This document shows, piece by piece, positions 43,456 through 52,816 of a DNA stretch of 64,000 bases; position 1 is the first letter of the stretch, and each line of letters begins with the position of its first letter. This DNA is from JAUWKC01 sp035527845. Its GTDB lineage: Bacteria; Planctomycetota; Phycisphaerae; Sedimentisphaerales; Anaerobacaceae. The stretch spans positions 35,628-99,627 of the forward strand of contig DATKZT010000024.1 in assembly GCA_035527845.1 (NCBI GenBank), written 5' to 3'. The notes beneath the pieces are model-generated. The model had not been told where the DNA came from. It did not search any database and saw nothing but the letters and a program-made list of their open reading frames with translations. A program made the position numbers and the translations under genes.

Positions 43456-45423
43456 ATGGAATGGCTGACGCCATTGACAGCACTTTACGCGGCCGCCGCC
43501 GCCGTGCCGGTGCTGCTGCTGCTTTACTTCCTGAAGCTGAAACGCCGCGAACAACTGGTCTCCTGCACCCTGCTCTGGAAGCGGGCCGTCCAGGACCTCC
43601 AGGTCAACGCCCCGTTTCAAAGGATAAGGCGAAATATCCTGCTGCTGCTGCAATTACTGATGCTCGCCGCCGTCCTGCTCGCATTGGGCGGGCCGCTTCT
43701 GTCGCGCATCGCCGCACCGGGCCGAAGATTCGTCTTGCTGATTGACCGCTCCGCCAGTATGAGCGCCGCCGATGTCAAGCCCACCCGGCTCGATGATGCA
43801 AAAAAACAGGCAGAGTTGTTTGTCCAGTCCGTCGGCGCCCAGGCCCTGTTCTCGCTCGGCGCAAAGAGCGACCTGGTTATGGTTATAGCCTTTGACGACC
43901 ATCCCAAAGTCATGTGCAATTTCACGTCGGACAAGCGTCAGTTGGTCGCCGCCATAGAGGCAATAATGGCTGGGCACGGCGGCTCTTCGTTAGCCGAAGC
44001 CGTGGTCGTCGCCAGGGCCTTCGCTCAGTCGCCGGGCCTTGAGCCCGACAGCAGAACCACGCAGGAGCCCGCCCGGCTGGTCTTGTTCAGCGACGGTCGA
44101 ATACCTGATTTGAAGAATATCGTTGTCGCCTCCGATGAGCTGGTCTTCAACTGCACAGGCCGTTCAGCCGACAATATCGCCGTTACCGCCATGCAGGCCA
44201 GAAGAACCTATGAATCCCCCGACGAGATAAACGTCTTTGCCACCCTAATAAACTACGGCTACGAGCAGGCAGCCTGCGACGTCCAGCTCAGTCTCAACAC
44301 CGACGTGCGAGCCGTCAGGTCCGTCACCATCCCTCCACGCAGTAGTGACAGCGGACCCGATGCCAACGAGCCAGGCAAGGTCGCCCTCAACTTCACCTTG
44401 TCCCACGCCGACGCCGCCGTCATCGAAGTCAGGCAGCTCCAACCCGATGCCCTGTCCTGTGACGACGCCGCCTGGGCCGTTGTCTCGCCTCCTCGCAGAC
44501 TGTCGGTCTTGCTCGTAACCGCTGGCAATATCGTGCTCGAATCCGGCCTGCGGGCCTCGCCGCTCGCAAAGCTCGATGTGCGTTCGCCGGCGCAATTCGA
44601 TGCAATGGACCATGCGGCCCTGAGCGTTGACCAGCCTTACGATGTTATCGTACTGGACAATCATGTACCGGGCTCACTTCCCAAGTGCAGATACCTTATC
44701 TTCGGCCGGCCCCCGGCCGGCAGCGACGTGGCCGTTGCCGAGCAGGTCGAGAACCAGGTCATCGTGGATTGGCGGCCGAAGCACGCCGTGCTCCAGTACG
44801 TCAATCTCACCAACCTTTTTGCCGCCAAGTCTTTCAGAATGACTCCGCCTCGTGATGCCGAGGTCCTCGCGGAGTTCAATGAGACGCCGGCCCTCGTTCT
44901 CGTCCGACGGCAAGGCAGCACCTTCCTGATTGCGGGATTTGATGTCCTGCAGACGAACTGGCCCTTCGAGCCGGGCTTTGTCCTGTTCTGCTACAACGCC
45001 GTGAGCTTCCTCGGCACGGAGGCAGGGCAGAAGTATCAGACTAACCTGCAGGTTGGAGAGCCCATCGTTGTTGACGGTCTGACACCCGGCGCCACGGCGC
45101 GTATTTCCGGTCCGTACCTTCCCGGTACCGAAGTCACGGCCACGCCCGCCGGCTCCATACGGTTTTCGGGAGACGACCGAGTCGGCCTCTACAGTGTTGC
45201 CGTCCCGGATCAGCCTCTCAGAATGTTTGCGGTCAATCTGCTCGACGCATCGGAAAGCGACATCAAGCCCGTCGGGGAGATTGTCATGTCAGGGCAGATC
45301 GTGCAGGCGCGCCAGCAGCCTGTCAGCCGCGCCAACCTGCCCTTGTGGCCCTGGCTTGTGGGCCTGGCATTGGCCCTTGCGTGTCTCGAGTGGCTCGTGT
45401 ATAATAAGAAAGTGAGAATCTGA
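43456..45423 (+). CDS. BatA-like membrane protein with vWA domain
   Basis: The N-terminus carries the BatA pattern of two membrane helices around a short loop (PLTALYAAAAAVPVLLLLYF, LLLLQLLMLAAVLLALGGPLL). The vWA domain starts FVLLIDRSASMSAADVKPTR with an intact DxSxS MIDAS motif. About 350 residues of beta-rich periplasmic sequence follow and the chain ends in one more helix (PLWPWLVGLALALACLEWLV). It belongs with the MoxR and DUF58 genes upstream as the usual three-part set. AGGAG precedes the start. Confidence 0.85.
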   Translation: MEWLTPLTALYAAAAAVPVLLLLYFLKLKRREQLVSCTLLWKRAVQDLQVNAPFQRIRRNILLLLQLLMLAAVLLALGGPLLSRIAAPGRRFVLLIDRSASMSAADVKPTRLDDAKKQAELFVQSVGAQALFSLGAKSDLVMVIAFDDHPKVMCNFTSDKRQLVAAIEAIMAGHGGSSLAEAVVVARAFAQSPGLEPDSRTTQEPARLVLFSDGRIPDLKNIVVASDELVFNCTGRSADNIAVTAMQARRTYESPDEINVFATLINYGYEQAACDVQLSLNTDVRAVRSVTIPPRSSDSGPDANEPGKVALNFTLSHADAAVIEVRQLQPDALSCDDAAWAVVSPPRRLSVLLVTAGNIVLESGLRASPLAKLDVRSPAQFDAMDHAALSVDQPYDVIVLDNHVPGSLPKCRYLIFGRPPAGSDVAVAEQVENQVIVDWRPKHAVLQYVNLTNLFAAKSFRMTPPRDAEVLAEFNETPALVLVRRQGSTFLIAGFDVLQTNWPFEPGFVLFCYNAVSFLGTEAGQKYQTNLQVGEPIVVDGLTPGATARISGPYLPGTEVTATPAGSIRFSGDDRVGLYSVAVPDQPLRMFAVNLLDASESDIKPVGEIVMSGQIVQARQQPVSRANLPLWPWLVGLALALACLEWLVYNKKVRI

Positions 45424-45455
45424 TACATAAGCCCCTTATGTGCAGAGGGTTAAAC

Positions 45456-48227
45456 ATGGTGAGAACTTCCTTCGTTATTTCCGCAGGGTGCGTGCTCATC
45501 CTCGCCGGTTTCGCGCAGGGCGATTCACCTTTCAACGTGGACGTGTTCTGGGGATGGGACTATTGCTACCGCCCGATGGAATGGACGCCTGTCGTCGTCG
45601 GCATCAGCAGCACGCTAACCGAGCCCTTCCAGGGTAGCGTGAGTATCTCGGCGCATCAGGACGGGCTGAATAGCCTCAATATAACTCACGGGTTTGTTCT
45701 CACGCCGGACCTGCCCGCACAATTGCCCCTCGTTACCAAGCTTGCGTTCGCCGTTGACAAGTGTGACGTAAGAATAGTCGAGGTGCCCGGCGGAAGAACT
45801 CGATGGAACAACAACTTCGACCTTATGGATTTTTCCACGCGACAGCGGGTGCTGACGCCTGTTGATGAAAGCGACCTTTTCATAGGCTTGGTGGGCCACC
45901 AAAGATTCGGACTCACACAATTGTCCAGAAAATCGTTATGTCTGTCCCATTACGGCTCCGGCAGGGTACATGTTGCAGTAAAATTGCCGCAAACCGTTCC
46001 ATGGGACTGGACCGGTTTTGCGTGCCTCGACCTGCTGATACTGTATGACCCCGACTGGACCCTCTTCAACAAGTATCATCTTGGCGCGATTGCCCAATGG
46101 GTCGCCAACGGAGGAAAATTATTCCTGATCTTGGGTACAAACCCACTGTCCTCCGACAATCCGATCGCTGGTGTGCTGCCCTGTCAATTGGACCAGCCGA
46201 AGGAAGTGACCCTCTCGGCGGAGATTCTCGCAAAATGGAATCTAAGCGCAAATGACGCCGAACGTGTCACCGTCTGGCCTCTGCAGCCTAAACCCGACGT
46301 CCCCATCTGTTACAGCCAAACCGATGACGGAGTGGGTCTGTTCACTGCCGCCAAAGTCGGTTTTGGCAAGGTCGCAGTGTTGGCTTTTGACCCTTCGACG
46401 CTGTCCGACCTGCAAAAGGTCCATGCGTGCAGGTTCTGGGCCAATAGAATCGCGGCCGTCCTGGCGGATATTCGCGAGGCGCAGGCCGGGGCAAAGGAGC
46501 AGGGCCCTCGCAAATACGAGCCCACCGCCATCATCGGATGCCCCCTGACCGGTGACCAGGTTCATCTGGATCGCAGCAAAGGTGGAATCGAAATGACGAT
46601 CGGCGGTCTTGAAACTGGAAAGTACAGGATAATATCCTATCACAACAATCCCTTTGCACCACGCGGGCCTTTTGGGCCTATCGACATCTACGTCAACGGC
46701 GCCCTTTACAGCAGGAACAACCGTCAAACCGAGGTCTATGAAGATGAGAAAGCCGCCACCGCTGTGACAGAGTTCAGGGTGCTCGCTCCCGATGCCGTGG
46801 CAATCGAATTCCGAGCGATGGGGTCGGAGTCTCATCAGCGAGCGATGTTGTGCGGCTTTGAGCTCTTCAAATTGCCAGCCTCCGAGAATGACAAAACTGC
46901 CGAAGATATTGGCGAACGCACCCTTGCCGTGGATTTCGGGGCAAAGCCTTATCTTCTGGCGCCAGGTTTCATCGGACTTGGTCTGCCCATGGAGGACCGG
47001 CGTCCAATGGTGGAGTTTGGGGAATCCGATGGCCTGCCGTCAGGAATGACCATTGCTGTCAGCTCCACCAATAAGCAGGATGACATCCAGTTTCGTCCCA
47101 ACGCCGGTCCCATCTACCGAAGAGGAGGCGAAAGAGTCGTCCCTCCTCATTTTGCCGCCGAAAGGTCCATTGAATTCGTCGAGGATGCCGAAAGCGCCCT
47201 CACCAACCGAGACCAGCACGCGTATCAGGTCGGGGGCGCCCAGGTGGCAAGCAACGAGGTCATGAAATATCTCTACAGCATCAGCGAGATGAGGCCTTTG
47301 AGTATATGGTGGGTGATTCTGCTGCTGGCCGCTCTGGCCGTTCTGCTCGGACCGGTCGATTATACAATCCTCAAACGCAGGGACCGCCTGCCCCTGACCT
47401 GGCTGACTTGTGCCGTCTGGATTGCACTTTTCACCGGCGGGGCCTACTACGGCGTGCAGGAACTCCGCGGCGGCAAGATGCAGGCCAGGGTGGTTTCGGT
47501 CCTGGACGCAATCGCGGACGAAGAATGCGCCTGGTCCACCGTGTATTGCGGATTGTTCGCCCCGAAGAGCGACGATTACAGACTCGATGGACTGAGGGAG
47601 AATCAGTGGTGGTCCGGCATTGCCCCCAGCGAGGAATCTCTCTACGATTACCGCCCTGAGACGGGCACCAGAAACATCTATTGCGTACAGCAGGAGGGCT
47701 ACAACCAGCCCTACTCCTTGCCCATCAATATCTGGACCATGCAGTGTCTGCTCGACGAGTCGCCTTTGGGCGACTTTCCTTTCACCGCGCGGCTCACAAG
47801 AACGGGCGACCAATTCGTTCTCGATGTGACCAACCTCTCTGACAGCCCAATCGTTGAGGGTTATGTAGTCTTCGGTGACGAAATGGCGCTTGATTTTGGC
47901 GCTGTTGGCGCCAATGCCGGTGGTCGCTTTGAGGGCCGGCCGCATCGCCGGGATTCGTGGGTCAGTCTTACGCCACAGCACCGAACGAGAAGTTTGGAAT
48001 ATGAGCTGGCCTACTATGCGCGCGGGTCCCTGCAGCGCACCGAGGCCATAAAGAAATACCTCGATAACGGCGCTGCGGTCGTCTGTGCCAGGTACAACGG
48101 TGCTCCGGCGCCTTTCTCCATCAAGGACCGTACGTGCGCTTATCACCATGTACAATTGGCTCGACTCGTTGTTTTTCCCGAAGAAGAAAAGGAACCGCGA
48201 AATGATCCAAACCAAAAGTCTCAGTAA
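45456..48227 (+). CDS. Large exported protein with two C-terminal membrane helices, unknown
   Basis: A signal peptide is visible (residues 1-24, ending FAQGDS). The roughly 580-residue periplasmic part includes a beta-sandwich-like segment (GLETGKYRIISYHNNPFAPR, ALYSRNNRQTEVYEDEKAAT) reminiscent of carbohydrate-binding folds. Two helices follow (IWWVILLLAALAVLLGPVDY, LTWLTCAVWIALFTGGAYYG), and then another 250 residues. Proteins of this shape occur next to ABC-2 exporters and BatA-like proteins. I cannot give a function. The start ATG 45456 has AGAGGG upstream. The 3' end overlaps the ABC ATPase start by 26 bases. Confidence 0.55.
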   Translation: MVRTSFVISAGCVLILAGFAQGDSPFNVDVFWGWDYCYRPMEWTPVVVGISSTLTEPFQGSVSISAHQDGLNSLNITHGFVLTPDLPAQLPLVTKLAFAVDKCDVRIVEVPGGRTRWNNNFDLMDFSTRQRVLTPVDESDLFIGLVGHQRFGLTQLSRKSLCLSHYGSGRVHVAVKLPQTVPWDWTGFACLDLLILYDPDWTLFNKYHLGAIAQWVANGGKLFLILGTNPLSSDNPIAGVLPCQLDQPKEVTLSAEILAKWNLSANDAERVTVWPLQPKPDVPICYSQTDDGVGLFTAAKVGFGKVAVLAFDPSTLSDLQKVHACRFWANRIAAVLADIREAQAGAKEQGPRKYEPTAIIGCPLTGDQVHLDRSKGGIEMTIGGLETGKYRIISYHNNPFAPRGPFGPIDIYVNGALYSRNNRQTEVYEDEKAATAVTEFRVLAPDAVAIEFRAMGSESHQRAMLCGFELFKLPASENDKTAEDIGERTLAVDFGAKPYLLAPGFIGLGLPMEDRRPMVEFGESDGLPSGMTIAVSSTNKQDDIQFRPNAGPIYRRGGERVVPPHFAAERSIEFVEDAESALTNRDQHAYQVGGAQVASNEVMKYLYSISEMRPLSIWWVILLLAALAVLLGPVDYTILKRRDRLPLTWLTCAVWIALFTGGAYYGVQELRGGKMQARVVSVLDAIADEECAWSTVYCGLFAPKSDDYRLDGLRENQWWSGIAPSEESLYDYRPETGTRNIYCVQQEGYNQPYSLPINIWTMQCLLDESPLGDFPFTARLTRTGDQFVLDVTNLSDSPIVEGYVVFGDEMALDFGAVGANAGGRFEGRPHRRDSWVSLTPQHRTRSLEYELAYYARGSLQRTEAIKKYLDNGAAVVCARYNGAPAPFSIKDRTCAYHHVQLARLVVFPEEEKEPRNDPNQKSQ

Positions 48228-49128
48228 GTACTACGGTAATCTGGCCGCTCTTGTCGATCTGGATCTTGGCATTAAGGATGGTGACATCTTTGGTTTCATC
48301 GGACCGAACGGTGCCGGGAAAACCACCACCATGCGAATTCTTGCGACGCTCCTTGAGCCCACCCGCGGCAAGGCGTTCATCAACGGTCTCGACGTCACCA
48401 AACAGGGCAAGAAGGTCCGCCGCCTCGTCGGCTACATGCCCGACTTCATGGGCGTTTACGACGACCTCAAGGTGTTCGAGTACCTCGAGTTTTTCGCCGC
48501 CGCATTCGGAATAGAAAGCCGAAGGCGCAAGTCCATCGTCGAAGGCGTCCTCGAGCTGACCGACCTCAAGACCAAACAAAACGCCGCCGTGGACAGTCTC
48601 AGCCGCGGGATGCAGCAGCGACTGGGCGTGGCGCGCGTGCTCATCCACGACCCGAAAGTGCTCATCCTCGACGAGCCGGCCAGCGGACTCGACCCCCGCG
48701 CGAGAATCGAAATAAGAGAGCTTTTGCGTGAGCTCAAACGCATGGGCAAAACCATCATGATTTCCAGTCACATCCTGAGTGAGCTGGAAGAAATCTGCGA
48801 CCACGTCGGTATTATCGAGCACGGCCGGCTGATTTTCAGCGGCACCATGGAGGAAATTCGACCGCGTCTCGGAATAAAAAGCAGGGTCCGCGTTCGCGTC
48901 GGCGACAACCCGGATAGGGCCGTAGAGCTGCTCTCGGCGCTGCCGCAAATAAGCCAGGTCCAGCTTGTCGGTGATGACATCGCCGTCACCTTCCATGACG
49001 GACAGCAGGCCAACGGCATCGTCGCCCGCACCCTCGTCAACGGCGGTCTCGATGTGATCTCGCTTCAGCCCGAACGCCTGAAGCTCGACGACGCCTTCCT
49101 GCAGTTGACAAAAGGTATTGTCCATTAA
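48202..49128 (+). CDS. ABC-2 exporter ATP-binding subunit
   Basis: This nucleotide-binding subunit is of the GldA/CcmA/NatA type. Walker A is GPNGAGKTTTMRIL (residues 34-42 region), the signature is LSRGMQQRLGVARVLIHDPK, and Walker B is LILDEPASGLDPRARIEI. The C-terminal DUF4162-like extension (residues 225-308) is present. The ATG at 48202 with AGGAA in front gives the standard N-terminus. It is followed by four permease genes, with which it should form an exporter. Confidence 0.92.
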   Translation: MIQTKSLSKYYGNLAALVDLDLGIKDGDIFGFIGPNGAGKTTTMRILATLLEPTRGKAFINGLDVTKQGKKVRRLVGYMPDFMGVYDDLKVFEYLEFFAAAFGIESRRRKSIVEGVLELTDLKTKQNAAVDSLSRGMQQRLGVARVLIHDPKVLILDEPASGLDPRARIEIRELLRELKRMGKTIMISSHILSELEEICDHVGIIEHGRLIFSGTMEEIRPRLGIKSRVRVRVGDNPDRAVELLSALPQISQVQLVGDDIAVTFHDGQQANGIVARTLVNGGLDVISLQPERLKLDDAFLQLTKGIVH

Positions 49129-49161
49129 GCTTTGTTGTCGTACCTGACGCGAGAGGGCGCT

Positions 49162-50985
49162 ATGGCCAGGGCCTTGATCAGTTGCCTTTCTAAAATCCTA
49201 AATCCCACCTGGATGACCGGGCCCATCTTCGACAAAGAGCTTCGTGTCTCCAGCCGAAGAAGAAGAAACTATGCCCTTCGTTTTCTCTACCTCGCCGGTC
49301 TGACTGTCTTGCTCGTGCTGGTCTGGCTTAGCACCGTAAGATATGGCGGCAGCGCCGCCGTATATGTCTCCCAAATGGCCGAGGCCGCGAAGGCAATAAT
49401 TACCGCCATCGTCGTCTTCCAGTTCCTCGCCGCCCAGTTGATTGCCGTGGTCATGCTCAGCACCTCCATCAGCGACGAAATCTATCACCGCACCCTCGGG
49501 CTTCTGATGACCACCCCCATCAACGGCCTGCAGATTGTCATGGGTAAGCTCTTCAGCAGGTTACTGCAGATAATCCTGCTGCTGGCGCTAAGCCTGCCGC
49601 TGCTGGCCGTCGTCCGGGTCTTCGGCGGCGTGCCGTGGAATTACGTCATTTCCGGTCTCTGTATGACCCTGACCGCCACCATTTTCGCAGGCTCGTTGAG
49701 CCTGTATTTCTCGATGAGCAGCCGAAGCGCTTATGTCGTCATTCTAAAAACCGTCTTTACCCTCGGCTTTCTATATGCATTTATTCCTGCCATTGGCGGC
49801 GTCTTCCTCCGCGACATCCTTTTACGAAGCCTGCGCGCGGGCTCACCCAATATCCTTTTGTCACTCCTGCTGCACACCAATCCGTTGGCCGCCTTATGGT
49901 ACATTACCATGATGATGCTAATACCTGCAGCGGGCCCGTGGATATTCTTTTCCTGGCCCCTGCATTGCGCAACCATGCTGACCGCCTCCGCACTCGTCCT
50001 GGCACGTTCGGTCCAGGTCGTGCGTGTCGTCGCATTGCGACAGGCCGCCGGGCAGCTTGATTATTCCTCCAAACGACGCCGCATGAAGCATGAAGGTCCC
50101 GTCGCCGGCTCGACCAAATCGCTGGAGTCCGACGACCTCGTCAGACGTGTTGAGGGCTCCCCCGTCATCTGGAAAGAGCTCAGGGCTCCCACCATACAGG
50201 GACCCACCGCAAAAAACAGCGTCATCGGCCTGGCGGTAACGATCTTTGCACTTCTGATGACCTATCTGGCGGCCATGATGCAGGACTGCCTCAATAGAGA
50301 CCTTGCGCAGACTTCATACACCTTGTTGTTTCTGGCGCTGGGCCTGATTGTGCAAATGGTACTTTCCGCCGCCTGTATCACCCGCGAGAAAGAGTCGCAG
50401 TGCTGGCCCCTGCTGCTGGCGACCTCCATCGATGATTGGCACATTCTTCTCGGAAAGGCCCTTGCTGTCTTCCGCCGGTGCCTGCCCATCTGGCTTCTTC
50501 TGGCCGGTCACATCATGCTTTTCGTCGCCGTAGGATACATTCATCCGATCGCCTTTCTGCATCTGCCCATGCTTGTCGTCTGGGTCGTTGTCTTTGTCAC
50601 CGGGGCCGGCCTTTATTTCAGCGCCCGCTTCAAGCGCACCACCACCGCCGTTGTCGCCAACTTCGTCCTGGCTCTTATCCTCTGGGCCGTTATACCTCTG
50701 CTGCTATCGCTCGAAGCGCAGATTCTGCGGAGGCACGGCGTCGGCATCCTCAGGCTCTGCCTGTCGGCCAATCCATTCGTCCAGGCCGGCGTTATCATGA
50801 CCACCGCGGGCGGCAGATACAACGCCAACACAACGCTGTCCGGCCTGATTTACAAGTGGCCGTACGCAAGTCACAGACTTGCTTACACAACGTTGATCAT
50901 GTTCGTCACCATGCTCATTTACACCGCTGTCGGAGTGCTCTTTGCCTGGCGCGCAAAGGCGCGATTCAGGAAAGGCATCTTCTGA
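49162..50985 (+). CDS. ABC-2 type permease, paralogue 1 of 4
   Basis: This is a 607-residue integral membrane protein with about 12 helices in two halves. The cytoplasmic N-terminus reads WMTGPIFDKELRVSSRRRRN, followed by an ABC-2 core with DEIYHRTLGLLMTTPINGLQ as the likely coupling loop. A mid-chain repeat of the entry motif, GSPVIWKELRAP, begins the second half with EKESQCWPLLLATSIDDWHI. AGAGG precedes ATG 49162. The shared motifs show that it arose by duplication with the next three genes. Confidence 0.85.
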   Translation: MARALISCLSKILNPTWMTGPIFDKELRVSSRRRRNYALRFLYLAGLTVLLVLVWLSTVRYGGSAAVYVSQMAEAAKAIITAIVVFQFLAAQLIAVVMLSTSISDEIYHRTLGLLMTTPINGLQIVMGKLFSRLLQIILLLALSLPLLAVVRVFGGVPWNYVISGLCMTLTATIFAGSLSLYFSMSSRSAYVVILKTVFTLGFLYAFIPAIGGVFLRDILLRSLRAGSPNILLSLLLHTNPLAALWYITMMMLIPAAGPWIFFSWPLHCATMLTASALVLARSVQVVRVVALRQAAGQLDYSSKRRRMKHEGPVAGSTKSLESDDLVRRVEGSPVIWKELRAPTIQGPTAKNSVIGLAVTIFALLMTYLAAMMQDCLNRDLAQTSYTLLFLALGLIVQMVLSAACITREKESQCWPLLLATSIDDWHILLGKALAVFRRCLPIWLLLAGHIMLFVAVGYIHPIAFLHLPMLVVWVVVFVTGAGLYFSARFKRTTTAVVANFVLALILWAVIPLLLSLEAQILRRHGVGILRLCLSANPFVQAGVIMTTAGGRYNANTTLSGLIYKWPYASHRLAYTTLIMFVTMLIYTAVGVLFAWRAKARFRKGIF

Positions 50986-50998
50986 CCACTCTGTAAGT

Positions 50999-52798
50999 AT
51001 GACTGCTGCTTTGTTAAATTTCGTTGCGCGTCTGTTGAGCCTTTCCTGGCTCACCGGACCCATATTCGGCAAGGAGCTCCGTGTCGCCAGCCGAAGGAGA
51101 AGAAATTACGTCCTTCGCTCGTTATACCTGCTGCTGTTCATGATGTTTCTGGCCCCTGTATGGGTAACAAGCATCGTCAGCGGCCGGGCGAATGTCGCGC
51201 TCTACACCTCGCGCATGGCCCAGGCGGGCCAGCAAATAACCGTGACCATCATCTGGTTCCAGTTCGCCGCCACCCAGCTTGTTGCTCTTGTCATGCTCAG
51301 TACCGCAATCAGCGATGAAATCTACCACCGCACCCTCGGCGCGCTGATGACCACGCCCATCAACAGCTTTCAGATAGTGATGGGAAAGCTCTTCAGCAGG
51401 CTGCTGCAGTTGATTCTGCTTATGGCCATAAGCCTGCCCCTTCTGGCCATCGTCCGGGTCTTCGGCGGCGTACCCTGGAACTACCTCGTATCAAGCCTCT
51501 GCATTACCCTCACCACTGTTATCTTCGTCGGCTCGCTCAGCCTCTTCTTTTCCATCCTCAACCGGCGCGCTTATATTGTTATTATCCTTACTGGTATTAC
51601 GCTTGGCGCCATCTTTGCCTTGCTGCCGCTGCTCATTGCCCTGTCAGTGGACGTCATGGGTTGGGATACTCGTGCCACAGTGACAACGCTGGTCACAACT
51701 CTGCTTCATCTGAATCCCTATGGCAGTATGTTCTTCAGTACGGTCTCGATGGTTCAGCCACGGGCATCAGCCGGCGTGCCTTTCTACTCCTGGCCTTTGC
51801 AGTGTGGTATCACCCTTGCTGCTTCCGCTCTCATTCTGGCTTTGTCGGTGAAGATGGTTCGCCGAGCGGCCCTGCGTCAGGCGACGGGTCAGCTGGACGC
51901 CTCGCCGCGTGCGTCCCGCCGGCGCGGCCACACTGCGCGCGCCGCCGGCGGCACCGCCAGAGTCAGACGCGTAAATGGCTCACCCATCATCTGGAAGGAG
52001 CTGCGCTCGCCCCTGCTTCGGCGCCATAAGGTCATTCCATTTGTCCTCATATCCATCGCTCTCGTACTGCTCTTTTTGAGCTACGCCCTCTTTGCCGAAG
52101 AAAATGCGCTGGATAACGAGGAGGTGCACATCCTTTACGTTATCATTTTCCTGGGAACGGGCATGCTCTTCACTATTGTCCTTCCGGCCACCTGCATCAC
52201 CTCGGAAAAAGAATCCCGCTCCTGGCCGCTGCTGCTGGCAACGACCTTGAGTGACACACAGATTCTCTTCGGCAAATTCGTCGGGGTCGTGCGTCGCTGC
52301 CTGCTTCCCTGGCTCTTTCTCTTTGGTCACCTGGTGCTTTTCGCTTTCGTCGGATATATTCATCCTGTTGGCGTTTTTCAGATGGCCGTTTTGGTCGCCT
52401 GGATTATCGTCTTTCTTTCATGCACAGGCATCTATTTCAGCTCACGCTTCCGGCACACCACGACCGCCGTAATCATGAACTTCGCCCTCGCCGCCATTCT
52501 CTGGGGCATCGTCCCCATCCTTTTCATTATGGCCAGCGAAATAGCCCATATTCGCGCTCGCTGGTTCAGAAATCTCGCGGAAACGTATTTTGATACCAAC
52601 CCCTTTGTTCATGCCGTCGTCGTGATAGAGGCTGCCGCCCCAAGCCGGCCAGGACATGATTATAACTGGGTAGGCCATCGAGGTCTCAACTTTTTTCCAT
52701 CGACCCTCTGGATGCTCGCTTGCATGGCCGGTTATATCGGCGTCGGCCTCTTGTTTGCCTGGCGCGCCAAGCGTCGGCTGAGGCGAAATGTCTTCTGA
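50999..52798 (+). CDS. ABC-2 type permease, paralogue 2 of 4
   Basis: This paralogue has 599 residues from ATG 50999, 13 bases after the previous stop. It repeats the architecture of its neighbour: SWLTGPIFGKELRVASRRRR, DEIYHRTLGALMTTPINSFQ, NGSPIIWKELRSPLLRRHK and EKESRSWPLLLATTLSDTQI. A short Arg/Ala-rich stretch joins the halves. The core up to VFGGVPWNYL is nearly the same as in paralogues 1 and 4, and the middle differs most. Confidence 0.85.
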   Translation: MTAALLNFVARLLSLSWLTGPIFGKELRVASRRRRNYVLRSLYLLLFMMFLAPVWVTSIVSGRANVALYTSRMAQAGQQITVTIIWFQFAATQLVALVMLSTAISDEIYHRTLGALMTTPINSFQIVMGKLFSRLLQLILLMAISLPLLAIVRVFGGVPWNYLVSSLCITLTTVIFVGSLSLFFSILNRRAYIVIILTGITLGAIFALLPLLIALSVDVMGWDTRATVTTLVTTLLHLNPYGSMFFSTVSMVQPRASAGVPFYSWPLQCGITLAASALILALSVKMVRRAALRQATGQLDASPRASRRRGHTARAAGGTARVRRVNGSPIIWKELRSPLLRRHKVIPFVLISIALVLLFLSYALFAEENALDNEEVHILYVIIFLGTGMLFTIVLPATCITSEKESRSWPLLLATTLSDTQILFGKFVGVVRRCLLPWLFLFGHLVLFAFVGYIHPVGVFQMAVLVAWIIVFLSCTGIYFSSRFRHTTTAVIMNFALAAILWGIVPILFIMASEIAHIRARWFRNLAETYFDTNPFVHAVVVIEAAAPSRPGHDYNWVGHRGLNFFPSTLWMLACMAGYIGVGLLFAWRAKRRLRRNVF

Positions 52799-52816
52799 CT
52801 TACCCTGTGGGCTGTT

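Noticed and set aside
47040..48215. Minus-strand frame of 391 codons
   Set aside because: It is antisense to the large exported protein gene. Composition and lack of motifs point to a shadow.
48121..49125. Minus-strand frame of 334 codons
   Set aside because: It is fully antisense to the ABC-2 ATPase gene, which has all Walker motifs on the plus strand.
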